Assembly (NCBI RefSeq): GCF_000424625.1
Contig: NZ_AUKG01000004.1
Span: forward strand, 62,001-126,000
Reading direction: 5' to 3'
Source: Conexibacter woesei Iso977N
GTDB lineage: Bacteria; Actinomycetota; Thermoleophilia; Solirubrobacterales; Solirubrobacteraceae
Length of the DNA: 64,000 bases
Of the stretch, positions 1 to 8,377 are shown in pieces. Within the stretch, counting starts at the first letter, position 1. Every line of letters starts with the position of its first letter. The position numbers and the translations under genes were made by a program. Below the pieces are notes generated by a model. It did no database searches. It saw only the letters and a list, made by a program, of their open reading frames with translations, and was not told the DNA's origin.

Positions 1-164
1 GTTCCGTCACCGCACAGTCGAAGTTGTCGGCGTGCGCCGGTCCGGCTTGCGCTTCGATGTCCGATTTCTGGACTTCTGTTCTAGGGGGAACACCCCATGC
101 GGCCCGGCCGTCCTTTACACGGGCGCGCGCTCAAGCGCGGCGCGCGCGCGCCGATCTCGTGGGC

Positions 165-1865
165 ATGCGGCGTCTCCCCCTCCTCGGCCTGCTCCTGACG
201 CTCGTCCTCGCGCTGGCCCCGGCCGCGGCACACGCGGACAACATCGTCGGCGTCGGCGTGACCACCCCGACCTCGCTCAACGAGGTTCCCCCGGGCTTCA
301 GGACAAGCACGCGCCAGGCGGTCGGCCTCGCCCGCCGCCAGCCGGCGTTCGCCAAGCGGCTGGCCCAGCACGGCACCAGGATCGACGTCTCGATCTTCGC
401 CAACAGCTTCTGGCAGGTCCAGGTCGAGGACCACGGCGGCCACGTGATCGCCCAGGTCGACGTCTCCCCCTACGGCCGCGTCATGGGCGTCTACACCGGC
501 GTCGCCGCGACGTCGTACATCGCGCGGCCCGGCTTCGAGCAGAGCTTCCGCCGTCCCTGGGTCTGGCTGACCTTCGGGATCCTCTTCCTCGCGCCGTTCA
601 TCGACGTGCGGCGCCTGCGCCGCCTGCTGGTCCTCGACCTCGCGGTGATCCTCAGCTTCGGCGTCTCGTTCGCGATCCTCGACGCGGGCGGGCACTCGGA
701 CCTCGGCGTGTTGATGATCTACCCGCCGATGGTCTACCTGCTGGGCCGCATGCTGCTCGGAGGGCTGCGCCCGCGCGCCGCGCGCGGCCGGCTGGTCCCC
801 CACTTCCCGACCTGGCTGCTGGCCGTCGGCCTGATCGCGCTGGTCGGCGGGCGCGTCGCGCTGAACGTCGAGAGCACCAAGGTGATGGACATCGGCTATG
901 CCTCGGTCGCCGGCGCGGACCGCATCATGCACAGGCAGGAGCTGTACGTCGACAACGACACGCACGGCGACACGTACGGGCCGGTCAACTACATCTCCTA
1001 CATCCCGTTCGAGGCCGCGTTCCCGTTCGAAGGCGAGTACGACCGGTTGTGGGCCGCGCACGCCGCCGCGATCTTCTTCGACCTGATGACGATCGTCGGG
1101 CTGGTCCTGCTGGGCCTGAAGCTGCGCGCCGGGCCCGAGGGCCGGCGCCTCGGCCTGGCGATGGCGTGGGCGTTCGCCGCCTGCCCGTTCACGCTGCTGA
1201 CGCTGCTCGACAACACCAACGACGGGCTCGTCGCGATGTTGTTGGTGATCATGCTGCTCGTGTTCCAGTGGGCGCCGGCGCGCGGGCTCGCGCTCGGCCT
1301 GGCGACCGCGGCGAAGTTCTCACCGGCCGCGCTGCTGCTCGTCGTCGCACGCGGCACCGGCGGTCGCGACCGCGAGGACGGGCGCCGTCAGTGGCTGCAG
1401 GCCGCGGGCGTCTGCGCCGCGATCTTCGTGTTCACGATGGCGATCTACTTCCCGGCCGACGGCGGCCTGCGGGCGCTGTGGAACTGCACGCTCGGCTACC
1501 AGCTGGGCCGCGACCCGGACTTCTCGCTGTGGGCCGTCTCCTTCAACCTCGGCTGGTTGCAGACGGCGCTCGACGTCTTCGGGATCGGCGTCGCGCTGGT
1601 CGCGGGCCTGTGGCCCGGGCGCCGGACGCTGACGCAGGTCTGCGCGCTGGCCGCCGCGGTGCTGATCGCGATCCAGCTGCCCGGCGGGCACTGGTTCTAC
1701 TACTACATCACGTGGTGGGCGCCGCTGGTGATCGCCGCGCTGTTCACCCGTTACAAGGAGCCGCTCGCGGCGGCGCTGCCTCAGGACGAGGAGTCGTCGG
1801 AGGAGGGCTCCTCCGACGCGGTGGCCGCGGGCGCGTCGCCGAGCTCGGCCTTCTTGGCCGCCTGA
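165..1865 (+). CDS. Polytopic membrane protein, GT-C/GT87-like
   Basis: A 566-residue protein with an N-terminal signal peptide ending near Ala-His-Ala-Asp, an extracytoplasmic segment of about 110 residues, then roughly ten hydrophobic segments and an acidic, Ser-rich tail. The alternating loops and the YGPVNYISYIPF segment before a membrane span resemble lipid-linked-sugar glycosyltransferases of the GT-C/DUF2029 type, but I cannot place a catalytic acid, so the enzyme role is inference. I chose the ATG directly before the signal peptide rather than in-frame starts further upstream, which would add a charged leader. The last 85 bases overlap the convergent gene on the other strand. Confidence 0.75.
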   Translation: MRRLPLLGLLLTLVLALAPAAAHADNIVGVGVTTPTSLNEVPPGFRTSTRQAVGLARRQPAFAKRLAQHGTRIDVSIFANSFWQVQVEDHGGHVIAQVDVSPYGRVMGVYTGVAATSYIARPGFEQSFRRPWVWLTFGILFLAPFIDVRRLRRLLVLDLAVILSFGVSFAILDAGGHSDLGVLMIYPPMVYLLGRMLLGGLRPRAARGRLVPHFPTWLLAVGLIALVGGRVALNVESTKVMDIGYASVAGADRIMHRQELYVDNDTHGDTYGPVNYISYIPFEAAFPFEGEYDRLWAAHAAAIFFDLMTIVGLVLLGLKLRAGPEGRRLGLAMAWAFAACPFTLLTLLDNTNDGLVAMLLVIMLLVFQWAPARGLALGLATAAKFSPAALLLVVARGTGGRDREDGRRQWLQAAGVCAAIFVFTMAIYFPADGGLRALWNCTLGYQLGRDPDFSLWAVSFNLGWLQTALDVFGIGVALVAGLWPGRRTLTQVCALAAAVLIAIQLPGGHWFYYYITWWAPLVIAALFTRYKEPLAAALPQDEESSEEGSSDAVAAGASPSSAFLAA

Positions 1866-2026
1866 GCGTCGTGGTCCGGGAGGAACGTCCCGGTCCCCTC
1901 GCACCAGGCGCAGTCGACGTTGAACGGCGTGCCGCCGAGGTTGGAGATCAGCGTGCCGGTGCCGCGGCACACCGTGCAGGGCACGACCTCGTCGTCGAGC
2001 TCGGGGGTCTCTTCATCTGAACTCAC
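1781..2026 (-). CDS. Small zinc-ribbon protein (CxxCxGxG motifs)
   Basis: An 81-residue acidic protein with two CxxCxGxG-type knuckles (CTVCRGTG and CAWCEGTG, about 20 residues apart), the arrangement seen in DnaJ-type zinc fingers, followed by an Asp/Ser-rich tail. It probably binds one zinc ion; no partner or function is evident. I chose the GTG start because the in-frame ATG at 2122 would overlap the start of the divergent membrane gene. Its 3' end overlaps the preceding convergent gene by 85 bases, and both overlapping ends encode low-complexity tails. Confidence 0.7.
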   Translation of the reverse strand: MSSDEETPELDDEVVPCTVCRGTGTLISNLGGTPFNVDCAWCEGTGTFLPDHDAQAAKKAELGDAPAATASEEPSSDDSSS

Positions 2027-2120
2027 TGGGCGGCGAGCGTAGCGGCTCGGCCGCTGGTCCTGCGGCGTGCGTGCGCAGTGGTCCTGTCCGCCGGACCGGT
2101 GGCCCGTTAGCGTCGCGGCC

Positions 2121-2516
2121 ATGCAGCACGCCCCTCTCCGCGCCGGCCTCTGGGCCCTGGCCGGCGTCCAGCTCGTGACCGGCCTCTGGCTCGTCGCCTC
2201 CCCGTCGACCTTCTACTCGGCGATCGCGGACTTCGGCGCCCGCAACACGCACGACCTGCGCGACATCTCCGCGTTCTACCTCGCCTCGGCGGTCGTGCTG
2301 GCGGTCAGCACCGCGCGGCCGTCGTGGCGCGCGCCCGCGCTGGCCCTGGTCGGGCTGCAGTTCGCGCTGCACGCGCTCAACCACCTGCTCGACATCGGCA
2401 ACTCGTCGCCGGGCTGGGTCGGGCCGTTCGACCTGGTCGCGCTCGCGGCGGGCGCGCTGACGATCGGCTGGCTGTACCGCGCCGCCGACCGCGACGACCG
2501 GGAGCGCGCCCGATGA
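2121..2516 (+). CDS. Small four-helix membrane protein
   Basis: A 131-residue hydrophobic protein with about four predicted membrane helices (near residues 8-28, 48-66, 71-90 and 101-121) and a charged C-terminal tail. I do not recognise a characterised family. Its stop codon overlaps the start of the next gene (ATGA), so it is probably cotranslated with the SDR/epimerase. The ATG was preferred over an upstream in-frame start because the extra residues are Arg/Pro-rich and not membrane-like. Confidence 0.7.
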   Translation: MQHAPLRAGLWALAGVQLVTGLWLVASPSTFYSAIADFGARNTHDLRDISAFYLASAVVLAVSTARPSWRAPALALVGLQFALHALNHLLDIGNSSPGWVGPFDLVALAAGALTIGWLYRAADRDDRERAR

Positions 2517-3427
2517 GGATCTTCCTGGCGGGCGCGACCGGCGTGATCGGCCGGCCGCTCGTGGACACGTTGCTGGCCGCGGGCCACGAGGTGACCGGGA
2601 CGACGCGCGACGCCGCACGGGCCGAGGCGCTGCGCGCACGCGGCGTGACGCCGGTGGTCCTGGACGCGTTCGACGCCGATGCCGTGCACGCCGCGGTGCG
2701 CGCGGCGGAGCCGGAGGTCGTCATCCACCAGCTGACCGCGCTCCCGGCCCAGCCGGACCCGAAGCGGATGGACGCGGCCGTCGAGCTGACCGCCCGCCTG
2801 CGGCGCGAGACCGTCCCGACGTTCATCGCCGCCGCCCACGCGGCGGGCGCGCGCCGGATCCTCGTGCAGTCGATCTCGTTCGCCACGCAACCCGACGGGC
2901 GCCCCGACCACGACGAGACCGCGCCGTTGGCGCCCGAGCACGAGGCGGTCGGCGCGATGGAGGCTGCGATCCTCGGCGCGCCCGACGGCCTGACCGCGCT
3001 GTCGTTGCGCTATGGGTTCTTCTACGGCCCCGGCACCTGGTACGCGCCGGACGGGGCCATCGGACAGATGATCGCCAAGCGCCGCTTCCCCTTGATCGGC
3101 TCCACCGAGGGCCGCTCCTCGTTCATCCACGTCGACGACGCCGCGGCGGCGACCGTGCGCGCGCTGGACCGCGGGCCGACCGGGATCTACAACATCACCG
3201 GCGACGAGCCGCTGCCCCAGCACGTCTGGCTGCCGCACGCCGCGCAGCTGATGGGCGCCAAGCGGCCGCTGAGGGTCCCGGCGTGGCTGGCGCGCCGCCT
3301 GGCCGGCGATGCGGTCGTCCACTACGCGACGACGCTGCCCGGGAACCTGAACGGCCGCGCGGTGACGACGCTGGAGTGGAGGCCACGGCGCTGGCGCGAC
3401 GGCTTCGCGGAGGTCTTCGGGTCCTGA
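2513..3427 (+). CDS. NAD(P)-dependent epimerase/dehydratase-type SDR
   Basis: A 304-residue extended short-chain dehydrogenase. The N terminus has the dinucleotide-binding glycine motif GATGVIG, and a central FFYGPGTWY segment and a late INITGDEPLP segment are typical of sugar-epimerase-like proteins in this superfamily. The usual YxxxK catalytic pair is not obvious at its normal place, so substrate and activity are uncertain. It starts inside the stop of the membrane gene before it and its stop overlaps the start of the glutamyl-Q synthetase gene. Confidence 0.8.
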   Translation: MRIFLAGATGVIGRPLVDTLLAAGHEVTGTTRDAARAEALRARGVTPVVLDAFDADAVHAAVRAAEPEVVIHQLTALPAQPDPKRMDAAVELTARLRRETVPTFIAAAHAAGARRILVQSISFATQPDGRPDHDETAPLAPEHEAVGAMEAAILGAPDGLTALSLRYGFFYGPGTWYAPDGAIGQMIAKRRFPLIGSTEGRSSFIHVDDAAAATVRALDRGPTGIYNITGDEPLPQHVWLPHAAQLMGAKRPLRVPAWLARRLAGDAVVHYATTLPGNLNGRAVTTLEWRPRRWRDGFAEVFGS

Positions 3428-4344
3428 GCACCCCGAACCGCACGGGGCGCTTCGCGCCGTCTCCGACCGGGACGCTGCACCTCGGCAACCTCCGGACCGC
3501 GCTGCTGGCGTGGCTGTACGCGCGCGCCCAGGGCGCGGAGCTCCTGCTGCGGATCGAGGACCTCGACCGCGGCCGCGTGCGCGAGCGCTTCGAGGTCGAG
3601 CAGCTCGCCGACCTGCGCGCGATCGGCGTGGACTGGGACGGTGAGCCGGTCCGGCAGTCGGAGCGGACCGAGGTGTATGAGAACGCGTTGCGCGCGCTCG
3701 AGGAGGACGACGCGTTGTATCCGTGCTGGTGCACGCGCGCGGAGATCCGCGAGGCGTCGTCGGCGCCGCACGGGCCGCTGCCCGAGGGCCACTACCCCGG
3801 GACCTGCCGCCGCCTGACCGCCGCGCAGCGCGCCGAGCGCGAGGCGTCCGGCCGCCCGCCGGCGCTGCGGGTGGACGCGGGCGCGGCGTCGATCGCCTTC
3901 ACCGACCGCCTGCACGGCGAGCAGGTTGGTGTGGTCGACGACTTCGTCGTCCGGCGCAACGACGGCGCCTACGCCTACAACCTGGCGGTCGTCGTCGACG
4001 ACGGCGCGCAGGCGGTCGGCGAGGTCGTCCGCGGCGACGACCTCCTGGACTCCACCCCGCGCCAGCTCTGGCTCGCGCGCCGGCTGGGCCTGCCGGACGT
4101 GTCGTTCGCGCACGTCCCGCTCGTGCTCGGCGGCGACGGCGCGCGGCTGGCCAAGCGCCACGGCGCGGTCACGCTCGCCGACCGCCGCGAGCAGGGCGAG
4201 GACGCCGCCGCGGTGCGCGCGCGGCTGGCCGCGTCGGTCGGGCTGTGCGGTCCGGACGAGCGCCCCTCGGCGGCCGAGCTGGTAGCGCGCTTCGACCCGC
4301 GCGCGTTCGCTCCGGGGCCGTCGGGACCACTGCCGGGCCTGTGA
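3424..4344 (+). CDS. gluQ: Glutamyl-Q tRNA(Asp) synthetase
   Basis: About 306 residues, the length of GluQ-RS, which is a GluRS catalytic core without an anticodon-binding domain. It attaches glutamate to queuosine at position 34 of tRNA(Asp). Visible are the class I signature PTGTLHLGNL, a KRHG segment at the KMSKS position, and a CWC...Y...C zinc site in the insertion. The start is uncertain: a CTG at 3424 would give the 4-base overlap common in this region, while an in-frame GTG at 3376 overlaps the previous gene by about 50 bases. Confidence 0.88.
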   Translation: MSTPNRTGRFAPSPTGTLHLGNLRTALLAWLYARAQGAELLLRIEDLDRGRVRERFEVEQLADLRAIGVDWDGEPVRQSERTEVYENALRALEEDDALYPCWCTRAEIREASSAPHGPLPEGHYPGTCRRLTAAQRAEREASGRPPALRVDAGAASIAFTDRLHGEQVGVVDDFVVRRNDGAYAYNLAVVVDDGAQAVGEVVRGDDLLDSTPRQLWLARRLGLPDVSFAHVPLVLGGDGARLAKRHGAVTLADRREQGEDAAAVRARLAASVGLCGPDERPSAAELVARFDPRAFAPGPSGPLPGL

Positions 4345-4363
4345 ACGGATAGCGTGCGCGGCC

Positions 4364-5533
4364 ATGCCGTCGCGGTCCCCCGCAGAGATCGCCGAGCGCG
4401 CACGGGAGACCGGCCGCCTCGGCATCGACACCGAGTTCATGGGCGAAGGGCGCTACCAGCCGCTCCTGTGCCTGATCCAGATCGCCCTGGACGACGGCGA
4501 GGGCGGTGCCGAGGTGATCGTCCTCGACCCGCTGACCGAGGAGTACGACCCCGCGCCGCTGGCCGAGGTGCTCGCCGACCCGGCGATCGAGATCGTCCTG
4601 CACGCCGCCCGCCAGGACGTCGCGCTGCTGCGCCGCGACTGGGGCCAGCAGATCACCAACGTCTTCGACACGCAGGTCGCCGCGGGCTTCGCGGGCATGC
4701 GCGCGCAGCTCGGCTACGAGCCGTTGCTGAAGGAGACGCTCGGCGTCCGACTGAGGAAGTCGGCGTCGTTCACGCGCTGGGACGACCGGCCGCTGACCGA
4801 GGAGCAGCTCGGCTACGCGCGCGAGGACGTCCTGCACCTGCTGCAGGTCGCGAGCGCGCTGCAGGGGCGCTTGACGGAGCTCGGCCGCCTCGACTGGGCG
4901 CGCGAGGAGTGCGCGGCGTTCACCGCGATCGACGACAGGCGCGACCTCGAGGTCGTCTTCGGCAAGCTGCCGCGCGTGAACTCGCTGGACCCGTCCCAGC
5001 GCGCGGTCGCGCGCGAGCTGGTCGCCTGGCGCGAGGAGTCCGCGCGCGGCGCCGACCGGCCGGTCTCGTCGATCCTGCACGATGCCGCGCTGGTCGAGAT
5101 CGCCAAGCGCCGCCCGCAGAACGTCGACCGCCTGCGCCAGATCCGCGGGCTCAACGAGGCGACGCTGCACCGCCGCGGCAAGCAGATCGTCGAGGCCGTC
5201 GTGCGCGGGCGCGAGCAGCCGCCGATCCCGGTCGAGGGCGTCAAGCCGACGCAGCCCGACGCCGAGGACGCACCGCTGATCGCGCTCGGCGAGGCGCTGG
5301 TCCGGACGCGCGCGATGGAGTCCGAGCTGGCCTACGAGCTGATCGCCGCGCGCGCCGACCTGCAGAAGATCGTCACCGCGGTGCGCAACGGCGAGCCCGA
5401 GCCGTCGGTCCGGACGCTGGAGGGCTGGCGGCGCGAGGTCGTCGGCGACGAGCTGCTGGAGCTGCTGGCCGGCAAGCGCACGCTGCACGTCGGGCCGGGG
5501 CACCGGCTGCAGATCGACGGCGCCGACGCGTAG
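4364..5533 (+). CDS. rnd: Ribonuclease D
   Basis: A 389-residue DEDD-family 3'-5' exoribonuclease acting in tRNA 3'-end maturation. The N-terminal domain carries the ExoI motif IDTEFMGEG, an HAARQD motif, and a YAREDV motif (DEDDy type). A C-terminal HRDC-like region follows from about residue 205, with the LNEATLHRRG segment. Length fits RNase D of actinobacteria. It lies 19 bases after gluQ, so both tRNA-related genes may be cotranscribed. It converges with the GGDEF gene across a short hairpin. Confidence 0.9.
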   Translation: MPSRSPAEIAERARETGRLGIDTEFMGEGRYQPLLCLIQIALDDGEGGAEVIVLDPLTEEYDPAPLAEVLADPAIEIVLHAARQDVALLRRDWGQQITNVFDTQVAAGFAGMRAQLGYEPLLKETLGVRLRKSASFTRWDDRPLTEEQLGYAREDVLHLLQVASALQGRLTELGRLDWAREECAAFTAIDDRRDLEVVFGKLPRVNSLDPSQRAVARELVAWREESARGADRPVSSILHDAALVEIAKRRPQNVDRLRQIRGLNEATLHRRGKQIVEAVVRGREQPPIPVEGVKPTQPDAEDAPLIALGEALVRTRAMESELAYELIAARADLQKIVTAVRNGEPEPSVRTLEGWRREVVGDELLELLAGKRTLHVGPGHRLQIDGADA

Positions 5534-5548
5534 CCGCCGCTAGGCGGC
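5533..5548. terminator. Short bidirectional hairpin at convergent gene ends
   Basis: A perfect 6-base inverted repeat (GCCGCC and GGCGGC) with a 4-base loop GCTA begins at the last base of the rnd stop and includes the stop of the diguanylate cyclase gene in its loop. There is no T-run, as is common in GC-rich actinobacteria. Confidence 0.5.
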
Positions 5549-6646
5549 GAGCGGGTACGACGCGCTGGTCACGACACCGAGCTCGTCGGCGCGCTCGTGC
5601 GTGTCGTTGACGCGGACGCGGTTGCGCCCTTCCTGCTTGGAGCGGTACAGCGCGAGGTCGGCCTCGGCGAAGACCGTGTCGTACTCGAACTCGCCGGGGT
5701 CCGACGCGCTGACGCCGAAGGAGATCGTGACGAGCAGCCCGGCGATCGGGTCCTCGGCGATCGCGGCGCGCAGCGTCTCGGCGACCTCCGCGGCCTGGCG
5801 GTGGTCGGCGCCGGGCAGGACGATCAGGAACTCCTCGCCGCCGAGGCGGTAGGCGAGGTCGTAGGCCCGGAGCGCCTTGCGCATCCTGTAGGCCACGTCC
5901 TTGAGGACGACGTCGCCCGCGGCGTGGCCGTGGCCGTCGTTGATGTTCTTGAAGTGGTCGAGGTCGCCGACGATCAGGGCGACCGGCTCGCGCAGGATCT
6001 CGGCCTGCGCGACGAGCTCGGCGACGCGCGTCTGCAGCGCGTTGCGGTTGAGCATCCCGGTCAGCGGGTCGATCACCGACGAGCTGCGGTGCTCCAGGTC
6101 GGACTTCATCAGCGCGCTGGACAGCAGCGCGACCGCACCGATCAGCGTCATCGGCATGATCACGGAGTCCGGGTGGTGGGTGATGTAGCGCGCGTCGACA
6201 CCGAACGTGACGAGCAGCAGCAGGCCGAAGGCCACGCCGACGCCGACCGCGACCGCACGCGCGTTGAAGCGCGCCGGGAGCGTGACGAGCGGGATCACCA
6301 GCCACGCGACGGCCGGGCTCTTGGGGCCGCCGGTCAGCGCGATCGAGCCGGCGATCGCCAGCTCGGAGATCAGCCACGCGGTGGCGATCGTGATCTCGGG
6401 CTGCTTGGCCGACGCGTGCTGGCGGTCGACGAGCGCGAAGCCGACGATCGACAGGCCCAGCGGGATCAGCGTCCACCAGCCGACCCAGTGGCCGCAGGCC
6501 AGGAGCGCCACCGCGATCGCGATGAACGAATAGCGCCGGAACGGCTTCAGCCGCGCCTCCATGTCGACGGCGCGGACGCGGTCGGCCGGCTCGGGGCACA
6601 GCCACGAGCGGGGCGCGACGCTGATGTCCGGGTGCTCCTGCTCCAC
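5540..6646 (-). CDS. Membrane diguanylate cyclase (GGDEF)
   Basis: A 368-residue protein with about six membrane helices in the first 190 residues and a C-terminal GGDEF domain. The active-site motif reads GGEEF, the metal and base-binding region GDLDHFKNIND is intact, and an RxxD inhibitory site (RAYD) lies five residues before GGEEF, so product inhibition by c-di-GMP is expected. It makes c-di-GMP from two GTP. The GTG start is my choice because in-frame codons upstream fall in a region with strong RNA-like inverted repeats. The type IV pilus genes nearby are a plausible target of the signal. Confidence 0.88.
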   Translation of the reverse strand: MEQEHPDISVAPRSWLCPEPADRVRAVDMEARLKPFRRYSFIAIAVALLACGHWVGWWTLIPLGLSIVGFALVDRQHASAKQPEITIATAWLISELAIAGSIALTGGPKSPAVAWLVIPLVTLPARFNARAVAVGVGVAFGLLLLVTFGVDARYITHHPDSVIMPMTLIGAVALLSSALMKSDLEHRSSSVIDPLTGMLNRNALQTRVAELVAQAEILREPVALIVGDLDHFKNINDGHGHAAGDVVLKDVAYRMRKALRAYDLAYRLGGEEFLIVLPGADHRQAAEVAETLRAAIAEDPIAGLLVTISFGVSASDPGEFEYDTVFAEADLALYRSKQEGRNRVRVNDTHERADELGVVTSASYPLAA

Positions 6647-6657
6647 GTCCCGTTGGT

Positions 6658-6731
6658 CGGCAGATGGGCGAACCCACCTGAGCGGGTGGTGCCGTTCTTG
6701 CACAGGTTTTCGAGCGCCCCGTGCAGGCAAG
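6658..6731 (-). promoter_or_regulatory. Possible structured 5' leader of the GGDEF gene
   Basis: Just upstream of the GTG start two stems can be drawn. CGGCA (6658-6662) plus CCACC (6674-6678) pair with the continuous arm GGTGGTGCCG (6685-6694), leaving an 11-base bulge and 6-base loop. CTTGC (6697-6701) pairs with GCAAG (6727-6731), with an alternative TGCAC/GTGCA pairing inside. It does not match the c-di-GMP-I riboswitch consensus I know. A cis-regulatory RNA is possible but unproven. Confidence 0.35.
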
Positions 6732-6755
6732 TTGCGCGCTTGTGCGGGTTGACGC

Positions 6756-7349
6756 TTATTGGCAGACCGGCATGCAGTCCGTCACGCGACCTTCGTTCCT
6801 GGTCGCGACGGCCGAGCGGGCCTGGAAGCGGAACGAGTCGAAGATCGCCGCCGCGCCCGCGCCGGCCCTCTCGAACGGCGCGCGGGTGACGAGGATCGAC
6901 AGGCGGTTGCCGTCGATGCCGACGGTCGCGTCGACCTTCCTGAACGCGTGTCCGGTGCCGGTGACGTCGAGGTTGGCCCTCGGCGCCTCGCCCGCCAGGA
7001 CGACCGCCTCCAGCTGCAGGACCGGCGTGTCGGTCGCCTGCGGGCGCATCGTCAGGACGAAGGCGGCGTAGGGCCTGATCTGGTCGTTGGTCGTGAACTC
7101 GGCGCAGAGCCTGCCGCCGCCGCGGGCGATCCGGAGCTTGGTCAGGTCGCCCATCGGCGCGGCGTCCGAGGACGTCCCGTTGGTGCGGCGCTGGTCGCCC
7201 TTGGGGTCGCTGGTCGTGACCGTCCTGCCGATCTTGGCGCAGTCGGTGAACGAGCCGTAGTTGTGCGTGTCGTCGGTCGTGCCGCAGCCGGCGGTCGCCG
7301 CGGCCAGCAGCGCGCCCGCGCCCAACACGATGGTGATGTTGCGCCGCAT
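6756..7349 (-). CDS. Secreted lipoprotein of unknown function
   Basis: A 197-residue protein with a lipoprotein signal peptide; the lipobox reads ATAGC with the Cys near residue 22. The mature part contains five Cys in total and a beta-rich pattern (alternating hydrophobic residues such as LRIARGG and LSILVTRAPF). I recognise no named domain. The ATG sits immediately before the signal peptide; a longer in-frame extension exists upstream but is not signal-like and overlaps the divergent DoxX gene. Confidence 0.72.
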   Translation of the reverse strand: MRRNITIVLGAGALLAAATAGCGTTDDTHNYGSFTDCAKIGRTVTTSDPKGDQRRTNGTSSDAAPMGDLTKLRIARGGGRLCAEFTTNDQIRPYAAFVLTMRPQATDTPVLQLEAVVLAGEAPRANLDVTGTGHAFRKVDATVGIDGNRLSILVTRAPFERAGAGAAAIFDSFRFQARSAVATRNEGRVTDCMPVCQ

Positions 7350-7407
7350 CGGCCCGGGAGTCTCGCATGGCGGTTCGCCGCGTCGCTGTCCGGGCAACGT
7401 CAGGGTC

Positions 7408-7926
7408 ATGAGCATCGGCACCGTGGCACTCCGTGGGATCGTCGGCCCGCTGTTCGTCGGGCACGGCACGCAGAAGCTGTTCGGCTGGTTCGGCGGGCAC
7501 GGCCTCGAGGGGACCGGCGGGTTCTTCGAGTCGATCGGGTTGCGGCCCGGCAAGCGCCACGCGGCCGCCGCCGGCGTATCCGAGGCGCTCGGCGGAGCCC
7601 TCCTGATCGCCGGCGCCGCGACACCGCTGGCCGCCACGATGGTCTCGGGCACCATGATCACGGCGATCCGCAAGGTCCACGCCCCCAACGGCCCCTGGGT
7701 GACCGACAACGGCTTCGAGTACAACGCCGTCCTCATCGCCGCGATGGCCGCCCTCGTCGACCGCGGCCCCGGCTCCCCCTCCATCGACTCCAAGCTCTTC
7801 CCCAACTGGAAGGGCCCCTTCTGGACCATCGCCTCCCTCGCCGCCGCAACCGCCGGCTCCTTCCTGGTCGACGCCATGTCCGAGCCGGCGTCGGAGGCCG
7901 AGTTCTCCGAAGCACCGGCGGCGTAG
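7408..7926 (+). CDS. DoxX family membrane protein
   Basis: A 172-residue protein with four predicted helices. The N-terminal LRGIVGPLFVGHGTQKLFGW and the following GGHGLEGTGGFFESIGL match the DoxX signature (conserved HGxQKLFG and GxxxFF). DoxX proteins are quinone-pool or redox-stress membrane proteins; the exact role here is unknown. It reads divergently from the lipoprotein gene and is followed 13 bases later by a YccF gene, so the two are likely cotranscribed. Confidence 0.82.
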   Translation: MSIGTVALRGIVGPLFVGHGTQKLFGWFGGHGLEGTGGFFESIGLRPGKRHAAAAGVSEALGGALLIAGAATPLAATMVSGTMITAIRKVHAPNGPWVTDNGFEYNAVLIAAMAALVDRGPGSPSIDSKLFPNWKGPFWTIASLAAATAGSFLVDAMSEPASEAEFSEAPAA

Positions 7927-7939
7927 GATCCGGGGCCGC

Positions 7940-8314
7940 ATGCGGCTCCTGCTGAACATCATCTGGTTCGTCCTCGCCGGGCTCTGGCTGGCTATCGGCT
8001 ACGCCATCGCGGCGCTCATCTGCTTCATCTTGATCATCACGATCCCCTTCGGGATCGCCTCGCTGCGCATCGCCCTCTACGCGCTCTGGCCCTTCGGCCG
8101 CACCGTCGTGCGCCGCGGCGACGCGGGCGTCGCCTCCGGGATCGGCAACATCATCTGGCTGCTCCTCTGCGGCTGGTGGCTGGCCCTCGGCCACCTGATC
8201 ACCGGCACGCTGCTCTGCCTGACGATCATCGGCATCCCGCTCGGCCTGGCCAACTTCAAGCTGATCCCCGTCTCGCTGCTCCCCCTCGGCCGCGAGATCG
8301 TCGACACGCCCTGA
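7940..8314 (+). CDS. YccF domain membrane protein
   Basis: A 124-residue protein made of two similar YccF (DUF307) units: NIIWFVLAGLWLAIGY and NIIWLLLCGWWLALGH, each followed by an IPFG or IPLG turn and an LWPFGR or LLPLGR end. The internal repeat and length match the family. Function unknown; located in the inner membrane. A strong hairpin terminator follows directly. Confidence 0.85.
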   Translation: MRLLLNIIWFVLAGLWLAIGYAIAALICFILIITIPFGIASLRIALYALWPFGRTVVRRGDAGVASGIGNIIWLLLCGWWLALGHLITGTLLCLTIIGIPLGLANFKLIPVSLLPLGREIVDTP

Positions 8315-8326
8315 CCCGGAAACGCG

Positions 8327-8350
8327 GAAGGGCGCCCGGAGGCGCCCTTC
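8327..8350. terminator. Bidirectional hairpin terminator
   Basis: A perfect 10-base stem (GAAGGGCGCC and GGCGCCCTTC) with a CGGA loop sits between the convergent YccF and pilC genes, 12 bases after the first and 27 bases beyond the stop of the second. Confidence 0.75.
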
Positions 8351-8377
8351 CAACCCTGCCCCTGAGTGGAGCGACGC

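Noticed and set aside
1-164. Earlier start or extra gene before the first membrane protein
   Set aside because: In-frame starts at 24 and 57 add a charged stretch before a clear signal peptide; no ribosome site supports them. The region holds nothing else I can name.
6655-6760. c-di-GMP-I riboswitch
   Set aside because: The conserved core sequences of that class are not present, though the region looks structured.
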